Shown here piece after piece: positions 46,374 through 55,041 of a stretch of DNA of 64,000 bases. The notes beneath the pieces were generated by a model. The model saw nothing but the letters and a program-made list of their open reading frames with translations, did not search any database and was not told the origin of the DNA. The position numbers and the translations under genes were made by a program. How positions within the stretch are numbered: the stretch's first letter is position 1; each line of letters opens with the position of its first letter. Source of the stretch: Kineococcus terrestris (GTDB lineage Bacteria; Actinomycetota; Actinomycetes; Actinomycetales; Kineococcaceae); the NCBI RefSeq assembly GCF_041020765.1, contig NZ_JBEUEJ010000020.1; one strand, given 5' to 3'.

Positions 46374-47351
46374 GTGCGCGTCGTCGTCGTCGGAGCCACC
46401 GGTCACACCGGCACCCACCTCGTCCCCCGGCTGGTCGCCGCGGGCCACGAGGTCGTCGCCCTCAGCCGGGGGGTGAGCCAGCCGTACCACCCGCACCCGG
46501 CGTGGGAGCGGGTCGAGCGGGTCGTCGTCGACCGGGAGGCGGAGGACGCGGCCGGCACCTTCGGGCGGCGGGTGGCCGACCTGGCCCCCGACGCCGTCGT
46601 GGACATGGTCTGCTTCACGCCGGAGTCGGCGGCGCAGCTGGTCGAGGCGCTGCGCCCGCGCGGCGCGCACCTGCTGCACGCCGGGACGATCTGGGTGCAC
46701 GGGCGGGCGGCGGCCTCCCCGCTGCGCGAGGAGGACCCCCGCGAGCCGTTCGGGCCGTACGGCACCGGCAAGGACGCCGCCGAGCGCCTGCTGCTGGCCG
46801 AGACCCGCCGCGGCGGGCTGCCCACGACGGTGCTGCACCCCGGTCACATCAGCGGCGCCGGCTGGCCGGTCATCGGCCCGGTGGGCAACCTCGACCCGGA
46901 CGTGTGGCGCCGCCTGGCCACCGGCGGGGAGGTGCTGGTGCCCGGGCTGGGCCTGGAGACGATGCACCACGTGCACGCCGAGGACGTCGCGCAGGCGTTC
47001 CACCTCGCGCTGGAGCGGCCGTCGGCGTCGGTGGGGGAGGCCTTCCACGTCGTCTCGGACCGCGCGCTGACGGTGCTGGGGTTCGCGGCGGGCGCGGCGG
47101 CGTGGTTCGGCCGCGAGCCGGTGCTGCGGCACGTGCCGTGGGAGGAGTTCCGCGCCGCGGCCGGCGAGCACGCCGACGCCAGCTGGGAGCACCTGTCGCG
47201 CAGCCACTCCGTCTCGATCGACAAGGCCCGCCGGCTGCTGGGGTACGCACCGCGCTGGACGTCGCTCGCGGCGGCGGCCGACTCGGTGCGCCACGCCGCC
47301 GCCCACGGCCGCCTGGACCTGGCCGGCGCCGAGGTCCCCGCCACGGCCTGA
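46374..47351 (+). CDS. NAD-dependent epimerase/dehydratase family protein
   Basis: A 325-residue extended SDR. VVVVGATGHTGTHLVPRL binds the cofactor, HAGTIWVHGRA follows, GPYGTGKDAAERLLL has the tyrosine-lysine pair, and MHHVHAEDVAQAFHLAL is the usual late motif. It starts at GTG 46374, six bases after GAGACT, likely leaderless. No sugar pathway genes are nearby, so the substrate is unknown. A perfect palindrome lies between its end and the convergent DUF4188 gene. Confidence 0.9.
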   Translation: MRVVVVGATGHTGTHLVPRLVAAGHEVVALSRGVSQPYHPHPAWERVERVVVDREAEDAAGTFGRRVADLAPDAVVDMVCFTPESAAQLVEALRPRGAHLLHAGTIWVHGRAAASPLREEDPREPFGPYGTGKDAAERLLLAETRRGGLPTTVLHPGHISGAGWPVIGPVGNLDPDVWRRLATGGEVLVPGLGLETMHHVHAEDVAQAFHLALERPSASVGEAFHVVSDRALTVLGFAAGAAAWFGREPVLRHVPWEEFRAAAGEHADASWEHLSRSHSVSIDKARRLLGYAPRWTSLAAAADSVRHAAAHGRLDLAGAEVPATA

Positions 47352-47370
47352 CCGGTGCCCGCCCGGTGTC

Positions 47371-47392
47371 CGCCCGGTGGCGCCACCGGGCG
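47371..47392. terminator. Terminator palindrome between convergent genes
   Basis: A perfect 22-bp palindrome centred on GGCGCC; each arm reads CGCCCGGTGGC. It sits between stops at 47351 and 47395. Confidence 0.5.
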
Positions 47393-47394
47393 CC

Positions 47395-47898
47395 TCAGGC
47401 GTGCTCGAGCGGGTCCGCGCTGCCTGCCAGGCGCTGGACGGCGCGGTCGGTGCGGGAGCTCACGGGCACCGACCCGGTGGCGGCGGCCAGCCCGGTCCCG
47501 GGCATGTCGACGTAGATCGTCTCGGTGGTGCCGGGGGTGGCCAGGTACGTCTCGTGGAAGACGCCGACGGAGCCGTCGCCCGCGCGCGCGGCACGGTTGA
47601 AGGTCCGCCAGGCCGGCAGGTGCTCGGCGTCGTGCGCGGCGGCGTAGGCGTGCAGGAGTTCCACGGACCGCCAGTACTGCACGACCATGACGGTGCGCCC
47701 GGACACCCAGGTGCGGGCTCCCAGCAGCCCGAGCGCGGGGTCGCGACCGAGCTCGGCGAGCATGCGCGGCATCGCGGCCGCGACGGGCGCCCAGCGCCGC
47801 ACGGCGCGCACCCTGTTGACCCGCATCCCCACCAGGAAGACGACGGCGCCGTCGCCCTCCAGCCGGGTGGTCCGTCGTCCTCGCTGCACTGTCGCCAC
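47395..47898 (-). CDS. DUF4188 family protein (monooxygenase-like)
   Basis: A 167-residue protein with the DUF4188 pattern: VVFLVGMRVNRVRAVRRWAPVAAAMPRMLAELGRDPALGLLGARTWVSGRTVMVVQYWRSVELLHAYA, then HLPAWRTFNR and VGVFHETYLA. The fold is related to dimeric alpha-beta-barrel monooxygenases, but the reaction is unknown. GTG 47898 has GGGAGG at the usual distance. It is divergent from a TetR gene at 47956, whose product probably controls it. Confidence 0.85.
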   Translation of the reverse strand: MATVQRGRRTTRLEGDGAVVFLVGMRVNRVRAVRRWAPVAAAMPRMLAELGRDPALGLLGARTWVSGRTVMVVQYWRSVELLHAYAAAHDAEHLPAWRTFNRAARAGDGSVGVFHETYLATPGTTETIYVDMPGTGLAAATGSVPVSSRTDRAVQRLAGSADPLEHA

Positions 47899-47955
47899 GG
47901 TGGCCTCCCGGTCCGCCTCATGTGAACGCTGTCAACATAGGGCAGGGTGTGGACG

Positions 47956-48594
47956 GTGTCCACACCTGGTCGCGCGCACCGCACCACCTACCACCACGGC
48001 GACCTGCGCAACGCCCTCGTGGAGGCGGCCACCGCCGCCGTGCGGGCCGGCGGGCCGGCGGCCCTCGTCGTCCGCGAGATCGCGCGCGAGGTCGGCGTCA
48101 GCCCCAACGCCGCCTACCGCCACTTCGCCTCGCACGCGGACCTGCTGGCCACCGTCGCCGCCGTCGCGCGCCGCGACATGGCCCGCGCGATGCTCGAGCG
48201 CCTGGCCGGCGTGCCCGGTGGTCCGCGCGCCGCGCACGCCCGCCTCGGCGCCGTCGGCCGTGGCTACGTCGAGTACGCCGTGGCCGAACCCGGCCTCTTC
48301 CGCGCGGCCTTCGACGGCGCCGCCGTCGCCGGCCCACCGGGCGCCGCCGACCCCCGCGACCCGCACCCCGACCCGTGGTGGCTGCTGCAGGAGCGCCTGG
48401 ACGAGCTCGCGGCGACCGGCGACCTCGATCCCGACCGCCGCGCCGTGGCGGGCACCACCGCCTGGGCGGCCGTGCACGGCTTGGCCGTCCTCCTCGTCGA
48501 GGGGCCGCTGGCGGGGCTCGGCGCGGCCGACCGCGAGGCCGTGCTGGCCGATCTGCTGAGGACGGTGGACGAGGGGCTCACCGCCCGCCGGTGA
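47956..48594 (+). CDS. TetR/AcrR family regulator, WHG-type C-terminus
   Basis: A 212-residue repressor. YHHGDLRNALVEAATAAVRAGGPAALVVREIAREVGVSPNAAYRHFASHADLLATVA is the DNA-binding domain with the YHHGDLR opening of the WHG-domain group, and AAVHGLAVLLVEGPLAGL is the characteristic C-terminal motif. GTG 47956 is preferred over 47947. TTGACAGCGTTCAC on the opposite strand (47923-47936) may be its site. Divergent from DUF4188; its last 17 bases overlap the MpaB-like gene. Confidence 0.88.
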   Translation: MSTPGRAHRTTYHHGDLRNALVEAATAAVRAGGPAALVVREIAREVGVSPNAAYRHFASHADLLATVAAVARRDMARAMLERLAGVPGGPRAAHARLGAVGRGYVEYAVAEPGLFRAAFDGAAVAGPPGAADPRDPHPDPWWLLQERLDELAATGDLDPDRRAVAGTTAWAAVHGLAVLLVEGPLAGLGAADREAVLADLLRTVDEGLTARR

Positions 48595-49732
48595 CCGGCG
48601 CGCCCACCGCGCGCGGACGCGGCACCCGCGGCACCCGGGGCAGCCGCGGCAGCTCCGGCGCCGGCAGCTCCCCCGCCTCCACGAACCGCCGGCCCTGCTC
48701 GATGTTCGCCGCGACGACGGCGTGCCACGCCGCGGGCCGCTGCCGCAGCCGGCGCCGCCGCCGGCGCAGGACGGCCGCGACGAGGGGCACCAGGTGGTGC
48801 GCCGGCCCGTACCGGGGCACGCCCAGCGCGTCGGCGACCCGCGGCCCGTGCATGGCGCGCGCCACCACCGCCACCACGGGCCCGGCCACGCGCCGCGGCA
48901 CGCCGGAGGCGTCCGAGAGCCCCTCGGTCAGCGCCCCGAGCCCCGCGGCGGTCAGCGCCCGCGAATCGGCGCTCGGCGGCCCCGTCAGCGCCTCGATGCG
49001 CCGGTCCAGGTCCACGGCGGTGCGCCGGTCCACGACGCCGCGCAGCAGGTCGGGGTCCACGCCCAGCAGCGCGCCCAGGTGCCGCCAGTACGTGTAGAGG
49101 CGGTTCTGCTCCTCGGCGGTGAGCCCCAGCCCGAGGGCCTCGTCGCAGTCGGGCGTGACGAGGGTGAAGTCCAGCCAGGTGCGGGCCATGTCCACCTGGT
49201 GCAGCGGCAGCGGCCCGTCGGGGTCGCGCCGGCGCACCGCCCGGCGCACGACGGCGTGCAGCAGCCGCACCCGCCCGGTCTCCACGTACCCGGGGCGACC
49301 CGTCCGCAGCCCACCGGGCAGCGAGGCGGCGTTGAGCCAGCGCGCGGTGTCCAGCAGCCGGCGGGTGGCCTGCTCGGTCAGCTGCCCGGTGGACACGAGC
49401 ACCGCGGCCGGGTCCGGCGGGGCGTAGGAGCGCAGCAGGGCGCCCGCGCCGACGTCGAGGGCGTGCGCGGCGAACGGGATGGTCCACGAGGCGCGCGCCG
49501 CCCCGTCCAGCACGTCGCCGTCCACCGAGGCCGCCACCCGCTCCATCTCGCCCAGCAGGTCGCGGACGGCGGGCGCGGCGTCCGGGACGGTGGCCAGCCC
49601 GCGCTCCAGGCCCGTCGTGAACGCGCGCCGGGACGCGGGGTGCGCCGCGACCTCCTCGGCGAGGGCGTCGGCGAGCGGGTCGCCGCGGGTCAGGCCGCGG
49701 CGCAGCAGGTCGTCGAGGTCGGGGCGGGGCAC
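48578..49732 (-). CDS. MpaB-like oxygenase family protein (DUF2236)
   Basis: A 384-residue protein of the DUF2236/MpaB family, which includes latex-clearing b-type haem oxygenases. Landmarks are FAAHALDVGAGALLRSYAPPDP, GRVRLLHAVVRR (helix with arginine and histidine) and GLTAEEQNRLYTYWRHLGALLGV. The haem histidine cannot be fixed without an alignment. GTG 49732 has GGGAGGACC upstream and is preferred over GTG 49774. The C-terminus is a low-complexity proline/arginine repeat (LPRLPRVPRVPRPR) overlapping the TetR gene end. Confidence 0.82.
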   Translation of the reverse strand: MPRPDLDDLLRRGLTRGDPLADALAEEVAAHPASRRAFTTGLERGLATVPDAAPAVRDLLGEMERVAASVDGDVLDGAARASWTIPFAAHALDVGAGALLRSYAPPDPAAVLVSTGQLTEQATRRLLDTARWLNAASLPGGLRTGRPGYVETGRVRLLHAVVRRAVRRRDPDGPLPLHQVDMARTWLDFTLVTPDCDEALGLGLTAEEQNRLYTYWRHLGALLGVDPDLLRGVVDRRTAVDLDRRIEALTGPPSADSRALTAAGLGALTEGLSDASGVPRRVAGPVVAVVARAMHGPRVADALGVPRYGPAHHLVPLVAAVLRRRRRRLRQRPAAWHAVVAANIEQGRRFVEAGELPAPELPRLPRVPRVPRPRAVGAPVTGGR

Positions 49733-49818
49733 GGGGTCCTCCCGGGTCGTCGAGGGGTGCCAGCAGTAGCGCACGCCGCGGGGCGCAGCGCCTCCCGGCG
49801 GTCGGGGACACTGGGCAC

Positions 49819-50763
49819 GTGCCCGCGACCGACGCCCCCCGCCCGCCGTTCGGCCTCCTGCTCGACGTGGACGGGCCGGTCGCCAGCCCGGTGACCCGCA
49901 CGGTCAGCGCCCCCGGCCTGGTCGACAGCCTCGTCGAGCTGGCCGCCGCGGGCGTGCCGCTGGTGTTCAACACGGGCCGCTCGGACCGGTTCCTGCGCGA
50001 GCAGGTCGTCCCGCCGCTGCTGGCCGCGGGCCTGCCGGCGGGCGCCCGCGTGCACGCGGTGTGCGAGAAGGGCGCCGTGTGGGCCACCGTGACCTCCGGC
50101 GGGCTGGGCGAGGTGCGGGTGGACGAGGCGCTCGCGGTGCCCGCCGGCGCGGCCCGCGCGGTGGAGGCGCTGGCGCAGGAGCGGTACGCGGACACGATGT
50201 TCGTCGACCCCGGCAAGCGGGCGATGGTGTCGCTGGAGCAGCGCCTGGACGTCGCGAGCGACGTCTACCTGCGCGCGCAGGAGCGCTTCGAGGCCGAGGT
50301 GTTCGACCTGCTCGCCGGGCTCGGCCTGGGCGTGGCCCACCGCGGCGAGGAGCGCCCGGACGCCGACGGCCGCGTCGGCTGGCGCATCGACCCGACGATC
50401 ATCTCCACGGACCTGGAGTCGGTGCTGCTGGGCAAGGACCGCGGCGCGGAGGTGGCCCTGCGGCTGCTGGCCGGCGACGGCGCGCTGCCGCGGGCGTGGC
50501 GCACGGCGGGCGACTCGCGCACCGACTACGCGATGGCCGACTGGCTGCACGAGCAGGGCCACCCGGTCGCCCACGTGGACGTGCGCCCGGCCGACGGGGT
50601 GCCGGACAAGCCGTACCCGGTGCACGTGGCCCGCACGACCGTCCACGACGAGGCGGGCGCGGCGTGGTTGCGCCGGCTGGCGGAGGTCGTGCGCGGCGAG
50701 GCCCTGCACGACGCGGACTTCGACGTGGACCCGCGCGCCGAGCGCGCCGGCGCGCTGGCCTGA
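49819..50763 (+). CDS. HAD-superfamily-like hydrolase
   Basis: A 314-residue protein. LLLDVDGPVASP carries the HAD motif I aspartates, VPLVFNTGRSDRFL corresponds to motif II, and WRTAGDSRTDYAMADWL gives the motif IV GDSxxD acidic pair. The overall layout resembles sucrose/trehalose-phosphate phosphatase-like (Cof type) enzymes. GTG 49819 is six bases after GACACT, likely leaderless. It precedes thyA by 40 bases on the same strand, but a promoter-like GAGGAT separates them. Confidence 0.8.
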   Translation: MPATDAPRPPFGLLLDVDGPVASPVTRTVSAPGLVDSLVELAAAGVPLVFNTGRSDRFLREQVVPPLLAAGLPAGARVHAVCEKGAVWATVTSGGLGEVRVDEALAVPAGAARAVEALAQERYADTMFVDPGKRAMVSLEQRLDVASDVYLRAQERFEAEVFDLLAGLGLGVAHRGEERPDADGRVGWRIDPTIISTDLESVLLGKDRGAEVALRLLAGDGALPRAWRTAGDSRTDYAMADWLHEQGHPVAHVDVRPADGVPDKPYPVHVARTTVHDEAGAAWLRRLAEVVRGEALHDADFDVDPRAERAGALA

Positions 50764-50803
50764 GCGGGACCGAGCGGACCCGGGGACGAGGAGGATGGGC
50801 ACC

Positions 50804-51601
50804 GTGGTGGACACCCAGTACGAGGACCTGCTGCGCCACGTGATGGCGCACGGCACCCCCAAGGCCGACCGCACGGGCACCGGCACCCGCAGCGTGTTCG
50901 GCCACCAGCTGCGCTACGACCTCGCGCGCGGCTTCCCGCTCGTGACGACGAAGCGGGTGCACTTCCGCTCGGTGGCGCTGGAGCTGCTGTGGTTCCTGCG
51001 CGGCGACGGCAACGTGCGCTGGCTGCAGGAGCGCGGCGTGACGATCTGGGACGAGTGGGCCGACGAGGACGGCGACCTCGGCCCCGTCTACGGCGTGCAG
51101 TGGCGCTCGTGGCCGACGCCGGACGGGCAGCACGTGGACCAGCTGGCGCAGGTGCTGCACACGCTGCGCACCGACCCGGACTCGCGGCGCATGCTCGTCT
51201 CGGCGTGGAACGTGGGGGAGCTGGGGAAGATGGCGCTGGCGCCGTGCCACGCCCTGTTCCAGTTCTACGTCGCCGACGGCAGGCTGTCGTGCCAGCTGTA
51301 CCAGCGCTCGGCGGACCTGTTCCTCGGCGTGCCGTTCAACATCGCCAGCTACGCGCTGCTGACCGTCCTGGTCGCCCGGCAGACCGGCCTGCAGCCGGGC
51401 GAGTTCATCTGGACGGGCGGGGACTGCCACGTCTACGACAACCACGTCGAGCAGGTGACCGAGCAGCTGAGCCGCGAGGCGTACCCGTTCCCGCAGCTGC
51501 GGGTGCGCCCGACCCCGTCGCTGTTCGAGCACGAGTACGAGGACTTCGAGGTCGTCGGCTACCAGCACCACCCGGCCATCAAGGCCCCGGTCGCGGTCTG
51601 A
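50804..51601 (+). CDS. thyA: Thymidylate synthase
   Basis: A 265-residue enzyme converting dUMP and methylenetetrahydrofolate to dTMP and dihydrofolate. The nucleophile is C148 in LAPCHALFQFYV; DRTGTGTRSVFG, WDEWADEDGDLGPVYGVQWR, YQRSADLFLGVPFNIASY and DCHVYDNHVEQV are all standard. GTG 50804 gives the usual N-terminus (VDTQYEDLL) and lies seven bases after GAGGAT; ATG 50795 is possible. The folA gene follows seven bases after its stop and recycles the dihydrofolate it makes. Confidence 0.97.
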   Translation: MVDTQYEDLLRHVMAHGTPKADRTGTGTRSVFGHQLRYDLARGFPLVTTKRVHFRSVALELLWFLRGDGNVRWLQERGVTIWDEWADEDGDLGPVYGVQWRSWPTPDGQHVDQLAQVLHTLRTDPDSRRMLVSAWNVGELGKMALAPCHALFQFYVADGRLSCQLYQRSADLFLGVPFNIASYALLTVLVARQTGLQPGEFIWTGGDCHVYDNHVEQVTEQLSREAYPFPQLRVRPTPSLFEHEYEDFEVVGYQHHPAIKAPVAV

Positions 51602-51608
51602 GGCCGGC

Positions 51609-52094
51609 GTGCTCTCGCTGATCTGGGCCGAGTCCGCGAACGGCGTCATCGGCCGCGACGGCGCCCTGCCGTGGCGGCTGCCGGAGGACCTGGCGCACTT
51701 CCAGCGCGCCACCGACGGCGGCACCGTGGTCATGGGCCGCCGCACGTGGGAGTCGCTGCCGCAGCGCTACCGGCCGCTGCCGGGGCGGCGCAACGTCGTC
51801 CTGACCCGCGACGCGGGGTACGTCGCGCCGGGCGCGGAGGTGGTCGCGGACGTGGACGCGGCCCTGGCCGGGCCGGGGGAGGTGTGGGTCGCCGGCGGCG
51901 CGCAGGTGTACGCGGCGGTGCTGGAGCGCGCCGACCGCCTGGTGGTCACCGAGGTCGACGCGCAGGTGGAGGGCGACACCCGCGCCCCCGAGCGCGGCGA
52001 GGGCTGGGTCCTGGCGTCCACCGACCCGGCGGAGGGCTGGGCGACGTCCCGCACGGGCCTGCGCTGGCGCGTGCGCACCTACCTGCGCCCCTGA
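51609..52094 (+). CDS. folA: Dihydrofolate reductase
   Basis: A 161-residue NADPH-dependent reductase of dihydrofolate to tetrahydrofolate. LIWAESANGVIGRDGALPWRLPEDLAHFQR holds the substrate-binding aspartate/glutamate region (LPEDL), VVMGRRTWESLP is the cofactor motif, and VWVAGGAQVYAAVL the second one. GTG 51609 follows the thyA stop by seven bases, an operon with shared purpose. Followed by a GATC palindrome that may end the transcript. Confidence 0.96.
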   Translation: MLSLIWAESANGVIGRDGALPWRLPEDLAHFQRATDGGTVVMGRRTWESLPQRYRPLPGRRNVVLTRDAGYVAPGAEVVADVDAALAGPGEVWVAGGAQVYAAVLERADRLVVTEVDAQVEGDTRAPERGEGWVLASTDPAEGWATSRTGLRWRVRTYLRP

Positions 52095-52126
52095 CCCACC
52101 CTCCTCGGCGCGCCCCCCGACCCCCG

Positions 52127-52145
52127 CCGTGATCACGGATGGTTG
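52127..52145. repeat. CCGTGATCACGG palindrome, half-copy of the GATC repeat
   Basis: A perfect 12-bp palindrome (52127-52138) followed by ATGGTTGA, the same context (cccgccGTGATCAxGGATGGxTGA) as the cluster at 43915. It is between convergent folA and the PLP enzyme gene, so it may function as a terminator. Confidence 0.6.
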
Positions 52146-52152
52146 AGAGCCG

Positions 52153-53217
52153 TCAGCTGTTGAGCCCCCGCGCGCCGACCGGCCAGCGCTCCACCCCCTC
52201 CGGCCCGACCGCCACCAGCTCGTCGACGAGGTTCACGGCCAGGCACACGTGGTTGGGCACCACCCGCACCCGCTCCCCGACGGCCGGGACGCGCGCCCCG
52301 CCGAGGTCGACGGTGGCGTGGTGCTCGGAGAGGGCGACGACGCGCGCGCCGGGCACGTCGGGCAGCCGCGCGTACCCGCTGGCCCACGCGGCGCGCTCGC
52401 GGCCGAGGACCTTGCTGCCGGCGTCGAGGACGGCGACGCCGTCGCGGCGGCTGACGACGGTCGCCTCCGCCCACAGGGACACGTCCTCGAACGCGGTCAG
52501 CCCGAGCTCGACCTGCTGGGCGTCGCCGAAGACGTAGACGCCGGGACGCACCTCGTCGAGCGCGGCCTCGGCGGCCAGCCCGGCGGTGGGGGTGGACCCG
52601 CCGCTGCGCAGCGGGGCGTCGAGGCCGGCGGCGCGCAGGCCCTCGGAGGCGGCGGTCAGGGCGGCCAGCTCCTGCGCGGCCACGTCGGCCGGCGCGCCGG
52701 GCGCGTAGCTGTGCCCGGGGAAGGTGAAGACGCCGGCCACCCGCAGCCCGGCGCGCGCGGCGGCCAGCGCCACCCCGGCGGCGCGGTCGGGGGTCACGCC
52801 GGTGCGGTGGTGGCCGCTGTCGACCTCCACGGCGACCTCGGCGAGGTCCCCGCACGCGGCGGCGAGCTGCCGGGCGCCCTCGGCGGAGTCGACGCCGACG
52901 CGCAGGCGCACCCGCCCGGCCAGCGCGCGCAGCCGCTCGCCGCGCGCGCCGCCGGCCCACACGGGGTAGGCGAGGAACAGGTCGCCCGCGCCGGCGGCGG
53001 CGAAGTGCTCGGCCTCGCCGACGGTGGCGACGGTCAGGCCGACGGCCCCGGCGGCGAGCTGGGCGGCGGCGACGTGGGCGGACTTGTGCGTCTTGGCGTG
53101 CGGGCGCAGCGCCACCCCGGCGTCGGCGGCCCAGCGGGCCCGCCGCTCGACGTTGCGCCGCAGGACGGCGCGGTCCACCACGAGGAACGGCGTGTCGAGG
53201 GCGTCGAGGGCGGTCAC
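52153..53217 (-). CDS. D-threonine aldolase / D-serine dehydratase-like PLP enzyme
   Basis: A 354-residue fold-type III PLP enzyme. The PLP lysine is K42 in LRPHAKTHKS. VEVDSGHHRTGV and FTFPGHSYAPG are typical of the barrel, and PNHVCLAVNL near the end holds the histidine and cysteine that bind metal in D-serine dehydratase-like proteins. Expected reactions are cleavage of D-threonine to glycine plus acetaldehyde or similar chemistry on D-hydroxy amino acids. GTG 53217 follows CAGGGT by six bases. Confidence 0.9.
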   Translation of the reverse strand: MTALDALDTPFLVVDRAVLRRNVERRARWAADAGVALRPHAKTHKSAHVAAAQLAAGAVGLTVATVGEAEHFAAAGAGDLFLAYPVWAGGARGERLRALAGRVRLRVGVDSAEGARQLAAACGDLAEVAVEVDSGHHRTGVTPDRAAGVALAAARAGLRVAGVFTFPGHSYAPGAPADVAAQELAALTAASEGLRAAGLDAPLRSGGSTPTAGLAAEAALDEVRPGVYVFGDAQQVELGLTAFEDVSLWAEATVVSRRDGVAVLDAGSKVLGRERAAWASGYARLPDVPGARVVALSEHHATVDLGGARVPAVGERVRVVPNHVCLAVNLVDELVAVGPEGVERWPVGARGLNS

Positions 53218-53339
53218 GCGGCGACCCTGCCACGCGCCCGCGCCGGTGGGCCGGGAACAGCGGTGGTCCGGCGGCGATTGCACCCGGTGCTGGACCGCGG
53301 TTGCTCCGGCGAACCACCGTCCCGGTCCGAGGAGCTCCC

Positions 53340-54566
53340 GTGTCGATCCCCCGCTGGTCACCCGCCGCCGGCTTCCGCCTCACGACGGTCGCGCTGGCCG
53401 TCCTCGTGGCGGCCTCGGCCGCCCCGTCCCCCGTCTTCCCCGTCTACGAGGAGCGCTGGGGCGTCAGCGCCACCGCCGTGACGGGCGTGTTCGCCGTCTA
53501 CGCCGCGGCGCTGCTCGTCGCGCTGCTGACCGTCGGCTCGCTGTCGGACCACCTGGGCCGGCGGCCGGTGGCGGTCGCGGGCACCGCGGGCGTGGTGGCC
53601 GCGATGGCGCTGTTCGCGGCGGCGGACTCCACCGGCTGGCTGGTCCTGGCCCGCGTCGTGCAGGGCCTGGCCACCGGCGCGGTGCTCGGCGCGCTGGGCG
53701 CCGCGCTGCTGGACCTGGCCGGCCCGCGGCGCGCGGCGACGGCGCAGCTGGTCAACGGCGCGGCGCCCCCGGTGGGCCTGACGCTGGGCGCGGTCGGCTC
53801 GGCGCTGCTCGTGCAGTTCGCCCCCGCGCCCACGACGACGGTGTACCTGGTGCTGGCCGCGTCCCTGGCGGTGCTGGGCGCGCTGCTGCTCGGCCTGCCG
53901 GACGCCGCCCCGCGGGTGCCGGGGGCGCTGGCCTCGCTGCGCCCGGCGGTGCGCGTGCCGCGCCCGACCCGCCCGGTGCTGGTGTCCCTCGTGCCGGCGT
54001 TCGTGGGCAGCTGGGCGCTGGGCGGGCTGTTCCTGTCGCTGGGCCCCTCGATCGCCGCGGGCGTCCTGGGCCGCGGCGACCACCTCGTCGGCGGGCTGCT
54101 GGTGGCGTGCGTGGCCGGCACGGGCGCCGTGGTCGGCGTGCTGACCCGCGCGGCGCGCCCCGCCCGGGTCGTGCTGCTGGGCACGTCGGCCTTCGTCCTC
54201 GGCCCCGCCGTGCTCGTGGTGGCGCTGGAGCTGCGCTCGACGCCGCTGTTCGTCCTGGGCGCGCTCGTCTCCGGCGTGGGCTTCGGCGCGGGCTTCCAGG
54301 GCGCGCTGCGCGCGGTGCTGGCCACGGCCCCGCCGTCCGAGCGGGCGGGCGTCCTGTCCGCGGTGTACGTGCTCAGCTACACGGCCTTCGGCCTGCCGTC
54401 GGTGCTGGCGGGGCTGCTCGCGCCGCGGCTGGGCCTGGTGACCGTGGCCGTCGGCTACGCGGCGGCGCTGGTGGTGCTGGGGGCGGTGGGGACCGCCGCG
54501 GCGCTGCTGCGCCGGCCGGCCGCGGCCCCCGCGAGCGCCCCGGAGCCCTCGCGCGCGGGGGTGTGA
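53340..54566 (+). CDS. MFS transporter
   Basis: A 408-residue transporter with twelve hydrophobic segments. It has PSPVFPVYEERWGVSATAVTGVFAVYAAALL at the start and SLSDHLGRRPVAVAG as the loop 2-3 motif. Similar proteins are annotated as sugar or drug efflux MFS proteins in actinobacteria. GTG 53340 has GAGGAG at 53329-53334. Divergent from the PLP enzyme, with no regulator nearby. Confidence 0.88.
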   Translation: MSIPRWSPAAGFRLTTVALAVLVAASAAPSPVFPVYEERWGVSATAVTGVFAVYAAALLVALLTVGSLSDHLGRRPVAVAGTAGVVAAMALFAAADSTGWLVLARVVQGLATGAVLGALGAALLDLAGPRRAATAQLVNGAAPPVGLTLGAVGSALLVQFAPAPTTTVYLVLAASLAVLGALLLGLPDAAPRVPGALASLRPAVRVPRPTRPVLVSLVPAFVGSWALGGLFLSLGPSIAAGVLGRGDHLVGGLLVACVAGTGAVVGVLTRAARPARVVLLGTSAFVLGPAVLVVALELRSTPLFVLGALVSGVGFGAGFQGALRAVLATAPPSERAGVLSAVYVLSYTAFGLPSVLAGLLAPRLGLVTVAVGYAAALVVLGAVGTAAALLRRPAAAPASAPEPSRAGV

Positions 54567-54608
54567 GCGGCGGTCAAGCCGCCGGGCGCCCGTGCCGATC
54601 CCCGTGGG

Positions 54609-54887
54609 GTGACGACGCTGCCCGCGACCGCCCCCACCTGGTGGTGGGGGGAGCCCCTGACGCCCGGCACCCGCATCGCGTTCAGCGGGGCGTTCTCCGC
54701 CCCGCGGCCGGTGGTGGCCGGGCGCGCCCGCGCGGCGGGCCTGGCCGTGGACGACGTCGCCGGCCCGGGCACGGCGCTGCTGGTCGCCAACGACGCCGGC
54801 TCGGGCGCGGACGCGGTCCGCTGGGCGATCACCGCGGGCGTGCCGATCGTCGACGAGTACGCCTTCGACGCCCTGATCGGCGTCTGA
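54609..54887 (+). CDS. Stand-alone BRCT-like domain protein
   Basis: A 92-residue protein whose residues 20-92 look like one BRCT domain: RIAFSGAFSAPRPVVAGRARAAGLAVDD, GTALLVANDAGSGADAVRWAITAGVPIVDEYAFDALIG. In actinobacteria this form usually sits at the C-terminus of exonucleases or NAD-dependent ligases; here nothing else is attached. The N-terminus has a WWWGEPLTPG patch. GTG 54609 has no evident ribosome site. It may bind DNA ends or poly-ADP-ribose-like partners, but this is inference. Confidence 0.65.
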   Translation: MTTLPATAPTWWWGEPLTPGTRIAFSGAFSAPRPVVAGRARAAGLAVDDVAGPGTALLVANDAGSGADAVRWAITAGVPIVDEYAFDALIGV

Positions 54888-55041
54888 GGCGCGGGACCGG
54901 CGCGGAACTGGGGCGACGGGCGAACCGGTTCACCCCTACGCTGGCGGGGACGGTGGGCGTCCCGCCCCGTCCTGCCACGCTCCCCGCTCGAGCCCGCGGT
55001 CGGGGACGGCACCGCCCGAGCTCCCTGAGGACCCCTAGCGC

